Positions 16,544-25,727 of a stretch of 64,000 nucleotides of DNA are shown in pieces. Position 1 is the stretch's first letter; the number at the start of each line of letters is the position of its first letter. Source of the DNA: Pseudomonadota bacterium (lineage in GTDB: Bacteria; Pseudomonadota; Gammaproteobacteria; Burkholderiales; Rhodocyclaceae); contig JAFEDJ010000069.1 of NCBI GenBank assembly GCA_018241685.1, positions 248,001 to 312,000 on the forward strand, in the 5' to 3' direction. A program made the translations under genes and the position numbers. Under the pieces are notes generated by a model. It saw only the letters and a list, made by a program, of their open reading frames with translations, was not told the DNA's origin and did not search any database.

Positions 16544-16564
16544 GGAACGGCAAGCAGCCGTTCC
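16544..16564. repeat. Inverted repeat between efflux operon end and lipase gene
   Basis: A perfect 8-bp stem GGAACGGC / GCCGTTCC with loop AAGCA lies 24 bp past the stop of the NodT gene in the direction of transcription. No T-run follows on either strand, so it may be a weak terminator, a message-stabilising hairpin or an operator for the lipase gene. Confidence 0.4.
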
Positions 16565-16587
16565 ATCTCCCGCCTGCCCCTACAGAC

Positions 16588-18021
16588 TCAGTTGCCGGCC
16601 TCCGGCGCTTTCCCGCCCAGCCCGCCGCCAGCGTTCTTCGCCAGCAGCACCGCCGCCACTAGCCGGCGCGCCGCCAGGTCGCTGGCGCTGCGCTGGGCGC
16701 TGAGCAGGGTGGCCTGGGCGGTGACCACATTGAGGTAGCTGACGGTGCCGGCCCGATACTGGTTGAGGGCGATGGCCTCGGCCTCGGCGGCGGCAGATTC
16801 TGCGGCCGCCTGCTCGACGCCGGCCTCCTCCAGCACGCGCACCGCGGCGAGGTTGTCCTCCACTTCCTGGAACGCGGCCAGCACGGTCTGCCGGTAGGTC
16901 GCCACGGCCTGCTCCCAGACGCCGACGGCCTGGCCCACCGCCGCCTTCTTGGCGCCCGCGTCGAACAGCGTCGCCGCCAGCGTCGGACCGAGGGACCAGT
17001 AGCGGCTCGGCACGGTCAGCAGATCCTCGATCTGCGAGCGGCGGAAACCCGTGGAAGCGGACAGGCCGAGCACCGGGAAGCGCGCCGCCTGGGCCGCGCC
17101 GACGGCCGCATTGGCCGCCGCGACGCGGCGCTCTGCCGCGGCGATGTCGGGGCGCCGTTCGAGCAGCGTGGACGGCAGCGTCAGCGTGACCGGCGCGGCG
17201 GCGAGCGGGCCCGCCACTGGCGGCAGCTCGAAGCTGGATGGCGCCTGGCCGATCAACACCGCAATGGCATGTTCGTACTGGCTGCGCGACAGGCCGGCAT
17301 CCAGCGCCGACGCGCGGGTGCTGCGCAGCTGGCTTTCCGCCTGGGCCACATCGGCCTTGGTGGCGACGCCGGCGGCGTAGCGGTTGCGGGTCAGCTCGAG
17401 GGAGCGCTCGTAGGCCGCCACCGCCGCGTCGAGCAGCGCCTTCTGGCGATCCGCCGCGCGCAGCTGGAAGTAGGTCTGGGCCAGCGTCGCATGGGCCGAC
17501 AGGCGGGCCGCGGCGAGATCCGCCTCACTGGCCTGCACCCGCTCGTCGGCGGCTTCCACGTTGCGGGCGATACGCCCCCACACGTCGGCCTCCCAGCTGG
17601 CGGTGGCGCCGAGGCTGAAGCTGTTGACCGGCGGTGCGTTGCCGGCGCTGGCGGTGGATGCCGCGCTGGCCGAGCGCGTCGCGCCGAAAGTGCCGTTGAT
17701 GGTCGGGAACCAGGACGCGCGGGCCGAATCGGACAGCGCCTTGGCCTGGCGGTACTGGGCCTCGGCGGCGCGCAGGTTCTGGTTGGAGATGTCCACCTTG
17801 GCCTGCAGGCCGTCGAGCACCGGATCGCCGAACACGGTCCACCAGGTATCGCCGGAAACCGGGTCCTGCGGGCTCGCCGCGCGCCAGTCCCCGGCAGCTT
17901 CCTTGAAGGCCACGGGGGTTTCCACGGTCGGCCGCACGTAGTCGGGGCCGACGGTACACGCGGCCAGCAGGAGGCACGGCAGCACCATGCCGATCACGTT
18001 GGTTTTCATTTTCATCTTCAA
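16588..18021 (-). CDS. Outer-membrane efflux lipoprotein, NodT family (RND channel)
   Basis: A 477-residue TolC-fold outer-membrane channel. The N-terminus carries a lipoprotein signal with lipobox LLAAC followed by TVGPDYVRPTVETPVAF, the NodT/OprM hallmark, and the body has the two helical hairpin repeats. The TTG at 18021 overlaps the stop of the upstream pump gene (TTGA) and has GGGGAG 6 bp before it, so it is the best-supported start; ATG codons at 18015 and 18009 are alternatives. It is the last gene of the mdtABC-like operon and supplies the outer-membrane exit that E. coli MdtABC borrows from TolC. Confidence 0.92.
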   Translation of the reverse strand: MKMKMKTNVIGMVLPCLLLAACTVGPDYVRPTVETPVAFKEAAGDWRAASPQDPVSGDTWWTVFGDPVLDGLQAKVDISNQNLRAAEAQYRQAKALSDSARASWFPTINGTFGATRSASAASTASAGNAPPVNSFSLGATASWEADVWGRIARNVEAADERVQASEADLAAARLSAHATLAQTYFQLRAADRQKALLDAAVAAYERSLELTRNRYAAGVATKADVAQAESQLRSTRASALDAGLSRSQYEHAIAVLIGQAPSSFELPPVAGPLAAAPVTLTLPSTLLERRPDIAAAERRVAAANAAVGAAQAARFPVLGLSASTGFRRSQIEDLLTVPSRYWSLGPTLAATLFDAGAKKAAVGQAVGVWEQAVATYRQTVLAAFQEVEDNLAAVRVLEEAGVEQAAAESAAAEAEAIALNQYRAGTVSYLNVVTAQATLLSAQRSASDLAARRLVAAVLLAKNAGGGLGGKAPEAGN

Positions 18022-21000
18022 AGGGCGCTCCCCGCCTGCAATGCCGCCGCAGGCTTGGGCTGGCGGCGCAGCCGGTCGAGCATCACGAAGACGACCGGCG
18101 TGGTGTAGAGGGTCAGGATCTGGCTGAGGATCAGGCCACCGACGATGGCGATGCCCAGCGGCTGGCGCAGCTCGGCGCCGTCGCCGGTACCGATGGCCAG
18201 CGGGATGGCGCCGAACAGGGCCGCCAGCGTGGTCATCAGGATCGGCCGGAAACGCAGCAGGCAGGCGTGGTGGATCGCATCGCGGGCGCTGGCGCCCTGG
18301 CGCTGCAGCGCGATCGCCACGTCGATCATCATGATCGCGTTCTTCTTGACGATGCCGATCAGCAGGATCACGCCGATCATCGCGATCAGGCTGAACTCGG
18401 TGTCCATGCCCATCAGCGCCAGCAGCGCCCCGACGCCCGCCGACGGCAGCGTGGACAGGATGGTGATCGGGTGCACCAGGCTCTCATAGAGCATGCCGAG
18501 CACGATGTAGATGGTCACCACCGCGGCCAGGATCAGCAGCGGCTGGGTGCTCATGGACTTCTGGAAGGCGCCGGTGCTGCCCTCGAAGCTGGTACGGATG
18601 CTCACCGGCACGCCGATGCGCGCCACCGCCGCGCGGATGGCGTCGGTGGCCTCGCCGATGGAGCGCCCTTCAGGCAGCGCGAAGCTGATCGTGGACGCCG
18701 CCGCGCCGCCCTGGTGGCTCACCGACAGCGGCGCCAGCGTGGACACCACGCGGGCCACCGCCGACAGCGGCACCTGGGCGCCGGAGGACGACACCAGGGT
18801 CAGCCGCGCCAGGGATTCCGGCCCCTGCAGGTAGTCGGACGCCGCCTCCATCACCACCCGGTACTGGTTGAGCGGGTTGTAGATGGTGGACACCTGGCGC
18901 TGCCCGTAGGCGTTGTTGAGCGCCGTCGTCACCGCGCGCATGGTCAGGCCGTAGCGGGCCACGGCGTCGCGGTCGATCACCAGCGTGGTCTGCGGGCCGC
19001 GGTCCTGCTGGTCCGAGCTCACATCGGTGATCTCGTCGAGGCGGCTCAGCGCGTTGCGGATGCGCGGCTCCCACAGACGCAGCTCGTCCAGGTTGTCGGA
19101 CTGCAGCGTGAACTGTTGGCTGGAGTTGCTGGAGCGTCCGCCAATGCGGATGTCCTGCACCGGGTTGAGGTACAGGCTGGCTCCCGGCACATGGGCGAGC
19201 TTCTTGCGCAGGCGGGTGACGATGGCGTCGGCAGACTCCTTGCGCTCGCCGATCGGCTTGAGGGTGATGAACATCATGCCGGAGTTGATCTGCCCGCCGC
19301 CGGTGAAGCCGACCACGTTGGCAACTGCCGGGTCGGCCCCGACGAGGGCCAGGAAGACATCCATCTTGCCCTTCATGGCCTGGAAGGAGATCGCCTGGTC
19401 GGCCTCGACGAAGCCGCGGATGCGCCCGGTGTCCTGTTGCGGGAAGAAGCCCTTCGGGATGGTGTTGTAGAGATGGACGTTGGCCGCGATGGTGGCGAGC
19501 AGGATGCCCAGCACCAGCCACGGGTGCGCCAGCGCCCAGCCCAAGCTGCGGCGGTAGCCATCCACCAGGCGGTCCAGCACGCCGCCGGCGAGGCAGTCGA
19601 AACGGCCGCGTTCGCCTTCTGGCGGGCGCTTCTGCAACAGGCGCGCGCACATCATCGGCGTGGCGGTCAGGGACACCACCATCGACACCAGGATCGCCGC
19701 TGACAGGGTGATCGCGAACTCCCGGAACAGGCGCCCGACGATGCCGCCCATGGCCAGGATCGGGATGAACACGGCGATCAGCGACAGGCTCATCGACACC
19801 ACCGTGAAGCCGATCTCCCGCGCGCCGCGCAGGGCCGCCTGACGCGGGGCGAGGCCTTCGTCGATATGGCGCGAGATGTTCTCCAGCACGACGATGGCGT
19901 CATCCACCACGAAGCCGGTGGCGATGGTCAGCGCCATCAGCGACAGGTTGTCCAGGCTGAAGCCGGCCAGGTACATCACCGCGAAGGTGCCGATCAGCGA
20001 CACCGGCACCACCACGCTGGGGATCACCGTCGCCCGCAGGTTGCGCAGGAACAGGAAGACCACCATCACCACCAGCGCCACCGAGATCATCAGCGTGTGC
20101 TCCACCTCGCGCAGGGAGCCGCGGATGGTCGGCGTGCGGTCCATCACCACGTCCAGGTCGATGGCCGGCGAAATGCTGGCGCGCAGGTGCGGCAGCAGCG
20201 CGGTGACCCGGTCCACGGTCTCGATGATGTTGGCGCCGGGCTGGCGGTTCACCATCAGCAGCACCGCCGGGCGGCCGTTGGAATAGCCGTAGTTGCGGTC
20301 GTTCTCGATGCCGTTGCGCACCTTGGCCACGTCGGAGAGGCGCACTGCGGCGCCGTTCTTCCACGACACGATGAGCGGCTTGTACTCGTCGGCGGTGCGC
20401 GCCTGGTCGTTGGCGCCGACCTGCCAGGCCCGCTCGCCATCCTCCACCACGCCCTTCGGGCGGTTGGCGTTGGTGCCGACGATGGCGGTACGCACGTCGT
20501 CCATGTTGAGGCCGTTGGCCGCCAGGCGGTCCGGATCCAGCTCGACGCGCACCGCCGGCAGCGAGCTGCCGCCGATGGACACCTGGCCAACCCCCTCCAC
20601 CTGGGACAGGCGCTGGGCCAGCACCGTGGACGCGGCGTCGTAGAGCTGGCCCTTGGTCAGCGTGTCCGACGTCAGCGCCAGAATGATGATCGGCGTCTCG
20701 GCCGGGTTCACCTTGCGGTAGGTCGGGTTGTTCGGCAGGCTGGTCGGCAGCTGGCCGCGGGACGCATTGATGGCGGCCTGCACGTCGCGGGCGGCGCCGT
20801 CGATGTCACGGGACAGCTCGAACTGCAGCGTCACCCGCGTCGAGCCGAGGGTGCTGTAGGAGGTCAGCTCGGTGACCCCGGCGATCTGCCCGAGGATGCG
20901 CTCCAGCGGCCCGGCGACGGTGGCCGCCATGGTCTCCGGGCTGGCGCCGGGCAGGTTGGCCGACACCGAGATGGTCGGGTAATCCACCTGCGGCAGCGGC

Positions 21001-21104
21001 GACACCGGCAGCAGGCGGAAGGCGATCGCCCCGGCCAGCGCCACGGCCAGCGTCAGCAGCGTGGTGGCGACCGGGCGGAAGATGAACAGGCGGGACAGGT
21101 TCAT
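18018..21104 (-). CDS. mdtC: RND multidrug efflux pump subunit, MdtC/MuxC type
   Basis: A 1028-residue RND transporter of the hydrophobe/amphiphile class. It starts MNLSRLFIFRPVATTLLTLAV with the usual FI-RPVATTLL motif. The fourth-helix proton-relay segment LTIATGFVVDDAIVVLENI carries the paired Asp residues. It resembles MdtC of E. coli and MuxC of Pseudomonas, which form a heterotrimer with MdtB/MuxB in the inner membrane. It begins 88 bp after the mdtB-like stop. Typical substrates in E. coli are bile salts, novobiocin and deoxycholate; substrates here are unknown. Confidence 0.92.
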   Translation of the reverse strand: MNLSRLFIFRPVATTLLTLAVALAGAIAFRLLPVSPLPQVDYPTISVSANLPGASPETMAATVAGPLERILGQIAGVTELTSYSTLGSTRVTLQFELSRDIDGAARDVQAAINASRGQLPTSLPNNPTYRKVNPAETPIIILALTSDTLTKGQLYDAASTVLAQRLSQVEGVGQVSIGGSSLPAVRVELDPDRLAANGLNMDDVRTAIVGTNANRPKGVVEDGERAWQVGANDQARTADEYKPLIVSWKNGAAVRLSDVAKVRNGIENDRNYGYSNGRPAVLLMVNRQPGANIIETVDRVTALLPHLRASISPAIDLDVVMDRTPTIRGSLREVEHTLMISVALVVMVVFLFLRNLRATVIPSVVVPVSLIGTFAVMYLAGFSLDNLSLMALTIATGFVVDDAIVVLENISRHIDEGLAPRQAALRGAREIGFTVVSMSLSLIAVFIPILAMGGIVGRLFREFAITLSAAILVSMVVSLTATPMMCARLLQKRPPEGERGRFDCLAGGVLDRLVDGYRRSLGWALAHPWLVLGILLATIAANVHLYNTIPKGFFPQQDTGRIRGFVEADQAISFQAMKGKMDVFLALVGADPAVANVVGFTGGGQINSGMMFITLKPIGERKESADAIVTRLRKKLAHVPGASLYLNPVQDIRIGGRSSNSSQQFTLQSDNLDELRLWEPRIRNALSRLDEITDVSSDQQDRGPQTTLVIDRDAVARYGLTMRAVTTALNNAYGQRQVSTIYNPLNQYRVVMEAASDYLQGPESLARLTLVSSSGAQVPLSAVARVVSTLAPLSVSHQGGAAASTISFALPEGRSIGEATDAIRAAVARIGVPVSIRTSFEGSTGAFQKSMSTQPLLILAAVVTIYIVLGMLYESLVHPITILSTLPSAGVGALLALMGMDTEFSLIAMIGVILLIGIVKKNAIMMIDVAIALQRQGASARDAIHHACLLRFRPILMTTLAALFGAIPLAIGTGDGAELRQPLGIAIVGGLILSQILTLYTTPVVFVMLDRLRRQPKPAAALQAGSAL

Positions 21105-21192
21105 CGCGGACCGCCCTTCCGGAACGCGTCACCGGATGCGGAAACGCCGCGGAACTGCTGAAGGGCGAAGGGATTCGCCCCCGTACCGGCCG

Positions 21193-24100
21193 TCATGCCG
21201 CCCTCCCCCGCCGCGCCAGGCGGTCGAAGGCCAGGTAGATCACCGGCGTGGTGAACAGCGTCAGCACCTGGCTGACCAGCAGGCCGCCGACCATCGTCAC
21301 GCCGAGCGGATGACGTAGTTCGGAGCCGACGCCGGAGCCCAGCATCAGCGGCAACGCGCCGAGCAGCGCCGCCAGCGTGGTCATCAGGATCGGCCGGAAA
21401 CGCAGCAGGCAGGCCTGGTAGATGGCCTCCCGCGGCTCGAGGCCTTCACGCCGCTCGGCGTCGAGGGCGAAGTCGATCATCATGATGGCGTTCTTCTTGA
21501 CGATGCCGATCAGGAGCACGATGCCGATGATGCCGACGATGCCCAGCTCGCTGCGCGCCACCAGCAGCGCCAGCAGCGCGCCGACGCCGGCCGACGGCAG
21601 CGTGGACAGGATCGTGACCGGGTGGATGTAGCTCTCGTAGAGCACGCCGAGCACGATGTACATGGTCACCACGGCGGCGAGGATCAGCAGCAGGGTGTTG
21701 GTCAGCGAGGCCTGGAAGGCCAGCGCCGCGCCCTGGAAGCTGGTCTCGATGCTGGCCGGCAGGCCCAGCTCGGCCTCGGCACTGCGGATCGCCTCCACCG
21801 CCGCACCAAGGGAGGCACCCGGCGCCAGGTTGAAGGACAGGGTCACCGCCGGGAACTGGCCGATGTGGTTCACCGCCAGCATCGCCGGCCGCTCGACGAC
21901 CCGCGCCACCGCCGACAGTGGCACCTGGGCGCCGCCGGTGCCCGGCACGTAGAGGTTGGCGATGGCCGCCGGGCTGCTGCGGAACTCCGGCTTCACCTCC
22001 AGCACCACGCGGTACTGGGTGGCCTGCGTGAAGATGGTGGACACCAGGCGCTGGCCGTAGGCGTTATACAAGGCATTGTCGATGGCGGCGGTGCTGACGC
22101 CGAGGCGGCTGGCGCTGGCCCGGTCGATCTCCACCCACGCCTGCAGACCCTTGTCCTGCAGGTCGCTGGCCACGTCGGCGAGTTGCGGCAGGCCTTTCAG
22201 GCGCTCGACGAGGCGCGGCACCCATTCGGTCAGCGCCGCAGAATCCGGCGACTGCAAGGAGAACTGGTACTGGGTGCGGCTGACCTTGTCCTCGATGGAC
22301 AGATCCTGCACCGGCTGCATGTACAGCGTGATGCCGGCCACCTTGCGCACCTCCGGCGTCAGGCGGCGGATCACCTCGCCGGCGCTGGCGTCCCGCTCGG
22401 CCAGCGGCTTGAGGTTGATCATCATGCGCCCGCTGTTGAGGGTCGCATTGGAGCCGTCCACGCCGATGAACGACGACAGGCTGGCCACCGCCGGGTCCTT
22501 CAGCACCACCTCGGCCAACGCCTGCTGACGCTGCGACATGGCATCGAAGGAGATCGACTGGGCAGCCTCGGTGATGCCCTGGATCGCACCGGTATCCTGC
22601 ACCGGGAAGAAGCCCTTGGGAACGAAGACGTACAGCAACGCGGTCAGCGCCAGCGTGCCGACGGCCACCACCAGAGTCAGCCCCTGGCGGTCGAGCACCC
22701 ACTGCAGCATCACGCCGTAGCGGGCGATGACGCGGTCGAAGAAATTGCCCATCACCTTATAGAAGCGCCCCTGCTCGGCCTCCGGCACGTGCTTGAGGAG
22801 GCGCGCGCACATCATCGGTGTGAGGGTCAGGGACACGAAGGCGGAGATCAGGATGGCGATCGCCAGCGTGATCGCGAACTCGCGGAACAACCGCCCCACC
22901 ACATCGCCCATGAACAGCAACGGAATCAGCACGGCGATCAGCGAGAAGGTCAACGAGATGATCGTGAAGCCGATCTGTTTGGCGCCCTTCAGCGCGGCCT
23001 GCATCGGCGACTCGCCCTCCTCCACGTAGCGGGCGATGTTCTCGATCATCACGATGGCGTCGTCCACGACGAAGCCGGTGGAGATGGTCAGCGCCATCAA
23101 CGTGAGGTTGTTGAGGCTGAAGCCGGCCAGGTACATCACCCCGAAGGTGCCGACCAGCGACAGCGGCACCGCCACGCTGGGGATGATGGTGGCCGGCACG
23201 CTGCGCAGGAACATGAAAATCACCATCACCACCAGGGCCACGGCCATCATCAGCTCGATCTGCACGTCGTGCACCGAGGCGCGGATGGTCGTCGTGCGGT
23301 CGGACAGCACGCGCACCTCCAGCGAGGCCGGCAGGCTGGCCGTCATCTGCGGCAACAGCGCGGTGACCCGGTCGGCCACCTCGATCACGTTGGCGCCCGG
23401 CTGGCGCTGCACGTTGATGATCACCGCCGCCTGTTCATCGGCCCAAGCGGCCAGGCGCAGATTCTCCGCATCGTCGGCCAGGTTGGCGATGTCGGACAGG
23501 CGCACCGGGTTGCCGTTCTTGTAGGCGACGATCAGGCCACGGTATTCGTCGGCGGAACGCAACTGATCGTTGGCGTCGATGGTGGAGGCCCGCTGGGGCC
23601 CGTCGAAGCTGCCCTTGGCCTGGGTCACGTTGGCGTTGGCGATGGCGGTACGGATGTCCTCCAGCCCCAGCCCGTAGGCCGCGGCGGCGGTCGGGTTGAC
23701 CTGCACCCGCACCGCCGGGCGGCGTCCGCCGGCGATGCTGACGAGGCCGACCCCCGGCACCTGGGAGATCTTCATCGCCAGGCGACTTTCCACCAGGTCG
23801 TGGATGCGCGTGATCGGCAGGCTCTTCGAGCTCACTGCCAGGCTCAGGATCGGCGCGTCGGCGGGGTTCACCTTGCTGTAGGTGGGCGGCGCCGGCAGAT
23901 CGGTGGGCAGCAGGTTGGACGCGGCGTTGATGGCCGCCTGCACCTGCTGCTCGGCCACGTCCAGGCTCAGCGCCAGGCTGAAGCGCAGCGTGATCACCGA
24001 GGCCCCACCAGAGCTGGTGGACGACATCTCGTCCAACCCCGGCATCTGGCCGAACTGGCGCTCCAGCGGCGCGGTGATGGCCGAAGTCATCACGTCCGGG

Positions 24101-24264
24101 CTGGCGCCGGGATAGAGGGTCTTGACCTGAATGGTCGGGTAATCCACCTCGGGCAGCGCCGAGATGGGCAGCAGGCGATAGGCGACGAGGCCCACCAGCA
24201 GGATGGCGACCATCAGCAGGGAGGTCGCCACCGGCCGCAGGATGAACGGACGGGACGGATTCAT
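21193..24264 (-). CDS. mdtB: RND multidrug efflux pump subunit, MdtB/MuxB type
   Basis: A 1023-residue RND pump starting MNPSRPFILRPVATSLLMVAI. It shares the double-Asp fourth helix (LTISTGFVVDDAIVMIENI) and the same domain plan as the following gene, from which it probably arose by duplication. In the family two MdtB and one MdtC protomers assemble with the MdtA adaptor. The ATG lies 3 bp after the mdtA-like stop, so the genes are co-translated. By order (adaptor, then this, then the second pump) it corresponds to MdtB. Confidence 0.92.
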   Translation of the reverse strand: MNPSRPFILRPVATSLLMVAILLVGLVAYRLLPISALPEVDYPTIQVKTLYPGASPDVMTSAITAPLERQFGQMPGLDEMSSTSSGGASVITLRFSLALSLDVAEQQVQAAINAASNLLPTDLPAPPTYSKVNPADAPILSLAVSSKSLPITRIHDLVESRLAMKISQVPGVGLVSIAGGRRPAVRVQVNPTAAAAYGLGLEDIRTAIANANVTQAKGSFDGPQRASTIDANDQLRSADEYRGLIVAYKNGNPVRLSDIANLADDAENLRLAAWADEQAAVIINVQRQPGANVIEVADRVTALLPQMTASLPASLEVRVLSDRTTTIRASVHDVQIELMMAVALVVMVIFMFLRSVPATIIPSVAVPLSLVGTFGVMYLAGFSLNNLTLMALTISTGFVVDDAIVMIENIARYVEEGESPMQAALKGAKQIGFTIISLTFSLIAVLIPLLFMGDVVGRLFREFAITLAIAILISAFVSLTLTPMMCARLLKHVPEAEQGRFYKVMGNFFDRVIARYGVMLQWVLDRQGLTLVVAVGTLALTALLYVFVPKGFFPVQDTGAIQGITEAAQSISFDAMSQRQQALAEVVLKDPAVASLSSFIGVDGSNATLNSGRMMINLKPLAERDASAGEVIRRLTPEVRKVAGITLYMQPVQDLSIEDKVSRTQYQFSLQSPDSAALTEWVPRLVERLKGLPQLADVASDLQDKGLQAWVEIDRASASRLGVSTAAIDNALYNAYGQRLVSTIFTQATQYRVVLEVKPEFRSSPAAIANLYVPGTGGAQVPLSAVARVVERPAMLAVNHIGQFPAVTLSFNLAPGASLGAAVEAIRSAEAELGLPASIETSFQGAALAFQASLTNTLLLILAAVVTMYIVLGVLYESYIHPVTILSTLPSAGVGALLALLVARSELGIVGIIGIVLLIGIVKKNAIMMIDFALDAERREGLEPREAIYQACLLRFRPILMTTLAALLGALPLMLGSGVGSELRHPLGVTMVGGLLVSQVLTLFTTPVIYLAFDRLARRGRAA

Positions 24265-24267
24265 GCG

Positions 24268-25539
24268 TTAATGCCCCGGACGACCGCCGCCGTTACCGCC
24301 GCGCTTCCTCTCCCGCCCAGGCGCGTCCACGGCCTTCGGGTCGATGGCCTCGATCTGGGCCCCGTCCTTCAGCTTGTCGAGGCCGTCCACGACGACCCGA
24401 TCACCGGCAGCGAGGCCATCCTCTACGACGGCCTTGTCGCCATCCACCGGCCCCAGCTTGACCGGTACCGACGCGACCTTGTTGCCTTCGCCGACCTTGT
24501 AAACATAGCTGCCCTTGGCACCCTGCTGGACGGCGGCGGTCGGCACCGTGACGACGCCGGACAGGGTGTCGAGGATCAGCCGCACATTGACGAACTGGTT
24601 CGGAAACAGGCTGCCGTCCTTGTTGGTGAAATCCGCCTTCAGCTTGACGGTGCCGGTAGTGCTGTCGATCAGGCTGTCCACCGCCAGCAGCTTGCCGTCG
24701 GCAAGGTGGTTCTTCATCTCCCGGTCCCAGGCCTCGGCGATCAGGCCCTTGCCTTCACGCACGCGCTTCATGACCGCCGGCAGGCGGTCTTCCGGCACCG
24801 GGAACACGGCGGTGATCGGGCTCACCTGGGCGATGGTCACCAGCCCGGTGGTATCGGAAGCCTTGACGATGTTGCCTGGGTCCACGGCCCGCAGGCCGGC
24901 CCGGCCGGTGATCGGCGCCTTGATGGTGGTGTAGGACAGCTGCAGCTCGGCGCTCTTCACCGCCGCCTGGTCGGCCTGCACGGTGCCCTGGTACTGGCGC
25001 ACCAGCGCCTCCTGGGTCGCCACCTGCTGCTCGGCGATGGAGTCCTGACGCAGCAGGCCCTTGTAGCGGTCGAGGTCGATCTGCGCGTTCTTCAGCAGCG
25101 CCGCGTCCCGCGCCAGCTGGCCACGGGCCTGCTCCAGCGCAGCACGGAAGGGATCGGGGTCGATCAGCGCGAGCACGTCGCCACTATTGACCGTCTGGCC
25201 TTCGGTGAACTTCACCGCCAGCAGCGGCCCATCGACCCGCGAGCGCACGGTTACCTGATTGCGCGGCACCACGCTGCCGAGAGCCGGCACCATCACCCGG
25301 ATGTCGCCGGTGGCGATGGTGGCGAGGCTTACCGGAGTCGGCCGTTCGCCGCGCCCGTCACGGCCGCCGCGCGGTCCATTGGTCGACTTGCCCCCTCCTC
25401 CCCCGTCTGCATCCACTGGACTGCGGTGGGTGTAATACCAGCCGCCACCGGCCGCCAGGGCCAGCACGATGAGCCAGGGAAGAATACGACGACGGGGACG
25501 GGAAACTGAGTCGGACGGAGCAGAGGCAGGGCTGGACAT
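24268..25539 (-). CDS. mdtA: RND efflux periplasmic adaptor, MdtA type
   Basis: A 423-residue membrane-fusion protein. A single N-terminal helix (about 18-36, RRRILPWLIVLALAAGGGWYY) is followed by a Gly/Asp/Arg-rich linker, then the barrel and lipoyl halves (SRVDGPLLAVKFTEGQTVNSGDVLALIDP and TTIKAPITGRAGLRAVDPG) flanking a helical hairpin. The C-terminal tail is Gly/Arg-rich (RERKRGGNGGGRPGH). I chose ATG 25539 because the extra upstream residues look non-coding and a GGA lies in ribosome-site position. It is first in the operon mdtA-mdtB-mdtC-nodT. Confidence 0.9.
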   Translation of the reverse strand: MSSPASAPSDSVSRPRRRILPWLIVLALAAGGGWYYTHRSPVDADGGGGGKSTNGPRGGRDGRGERPTPVSLATIATGDIRVMVPALGSVVPRNQVTVRSRVDGPLLAVKFTEGQTVNSGDVLALIDPDPFRAALEQARGQLARDAALLKNAQIDLDRYKGLLRQDSIAEQQVATQEALVRQYQGTVQADQAAVKSAELQLSYTTIKAPITGRAGLRAVDPGNIVKASDTTGLVTIAQVSPITAVFPVPEDRLPAVMKRVREGKGLIAEAWDREMKNHLADGKLLAVDSLIDSTTGTVKLKADFTNKDGSLFPNQFVNVRLILDTLSGVVTVPTAAVQQGAKGSYVYKVGEGNKVASVPVKLGPVDGDKAVVEDGLAAGDRVVVDGLDKLKDGAQIEAIDPKAVDAPGRERKRGGNGGGRPGH

Positions 25540-25626
25540 GGAGCGTTTTTCCGGAAGGCGCCGGCCCGCTACAGGCCGGCAGGTCGAAGCCACCGAGAGG
25601 CGGTCGCAATCCTACACGATGCATTC

Positions 25627-25652
25627 GTAAGACTGCGTAAAGACCCCGTAAG
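25627..25652. promoter_or_regulatory. Triple GTAAR tandem repeat upstream of the mdtA-like gene
   Basis: Three direct repeats GTAAG, GTAAA and GTAAG are spaced by 5 and 6 bp, giving a 10-11 bp period, about 90-115 bp upstream of the mdtA-like start. This is the binding geometry of OmpR/PhoB-family response regulators; CpxR recognises GTAAA-N5-GTAAA, and CpxR and BaeR control mdtABC in E. coli. Control of this operon by an envelope-stress two-component system is inferred. Confidence 0.5.
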
Positions 25653-25727
25653 GAAAAAACTGTTCGCGCAAATTCACTGGAGAGAAGCGGAAAGACATCA
25701 CAAGCATCTCCCCGAGCGCATGCCGGA

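Noticed and set aside
16544..16564. The inverted repeat as terminator of the efflux operon.
   Set aside because: No T-run follows on either strand, so it is listed only as a repeat.
21622..25509. A 1295-codon open frame antisense to the mdtA-mdtB-like genes, and similar long antisense frames at 18267-19703, 19866-21161 and 630-2069.
   Set aside because: They mirror strongly coding genes in a high-G+C genome where stops are rare, are rich in His/Gln/Arg/Gly runs, and show no domains or start signals.
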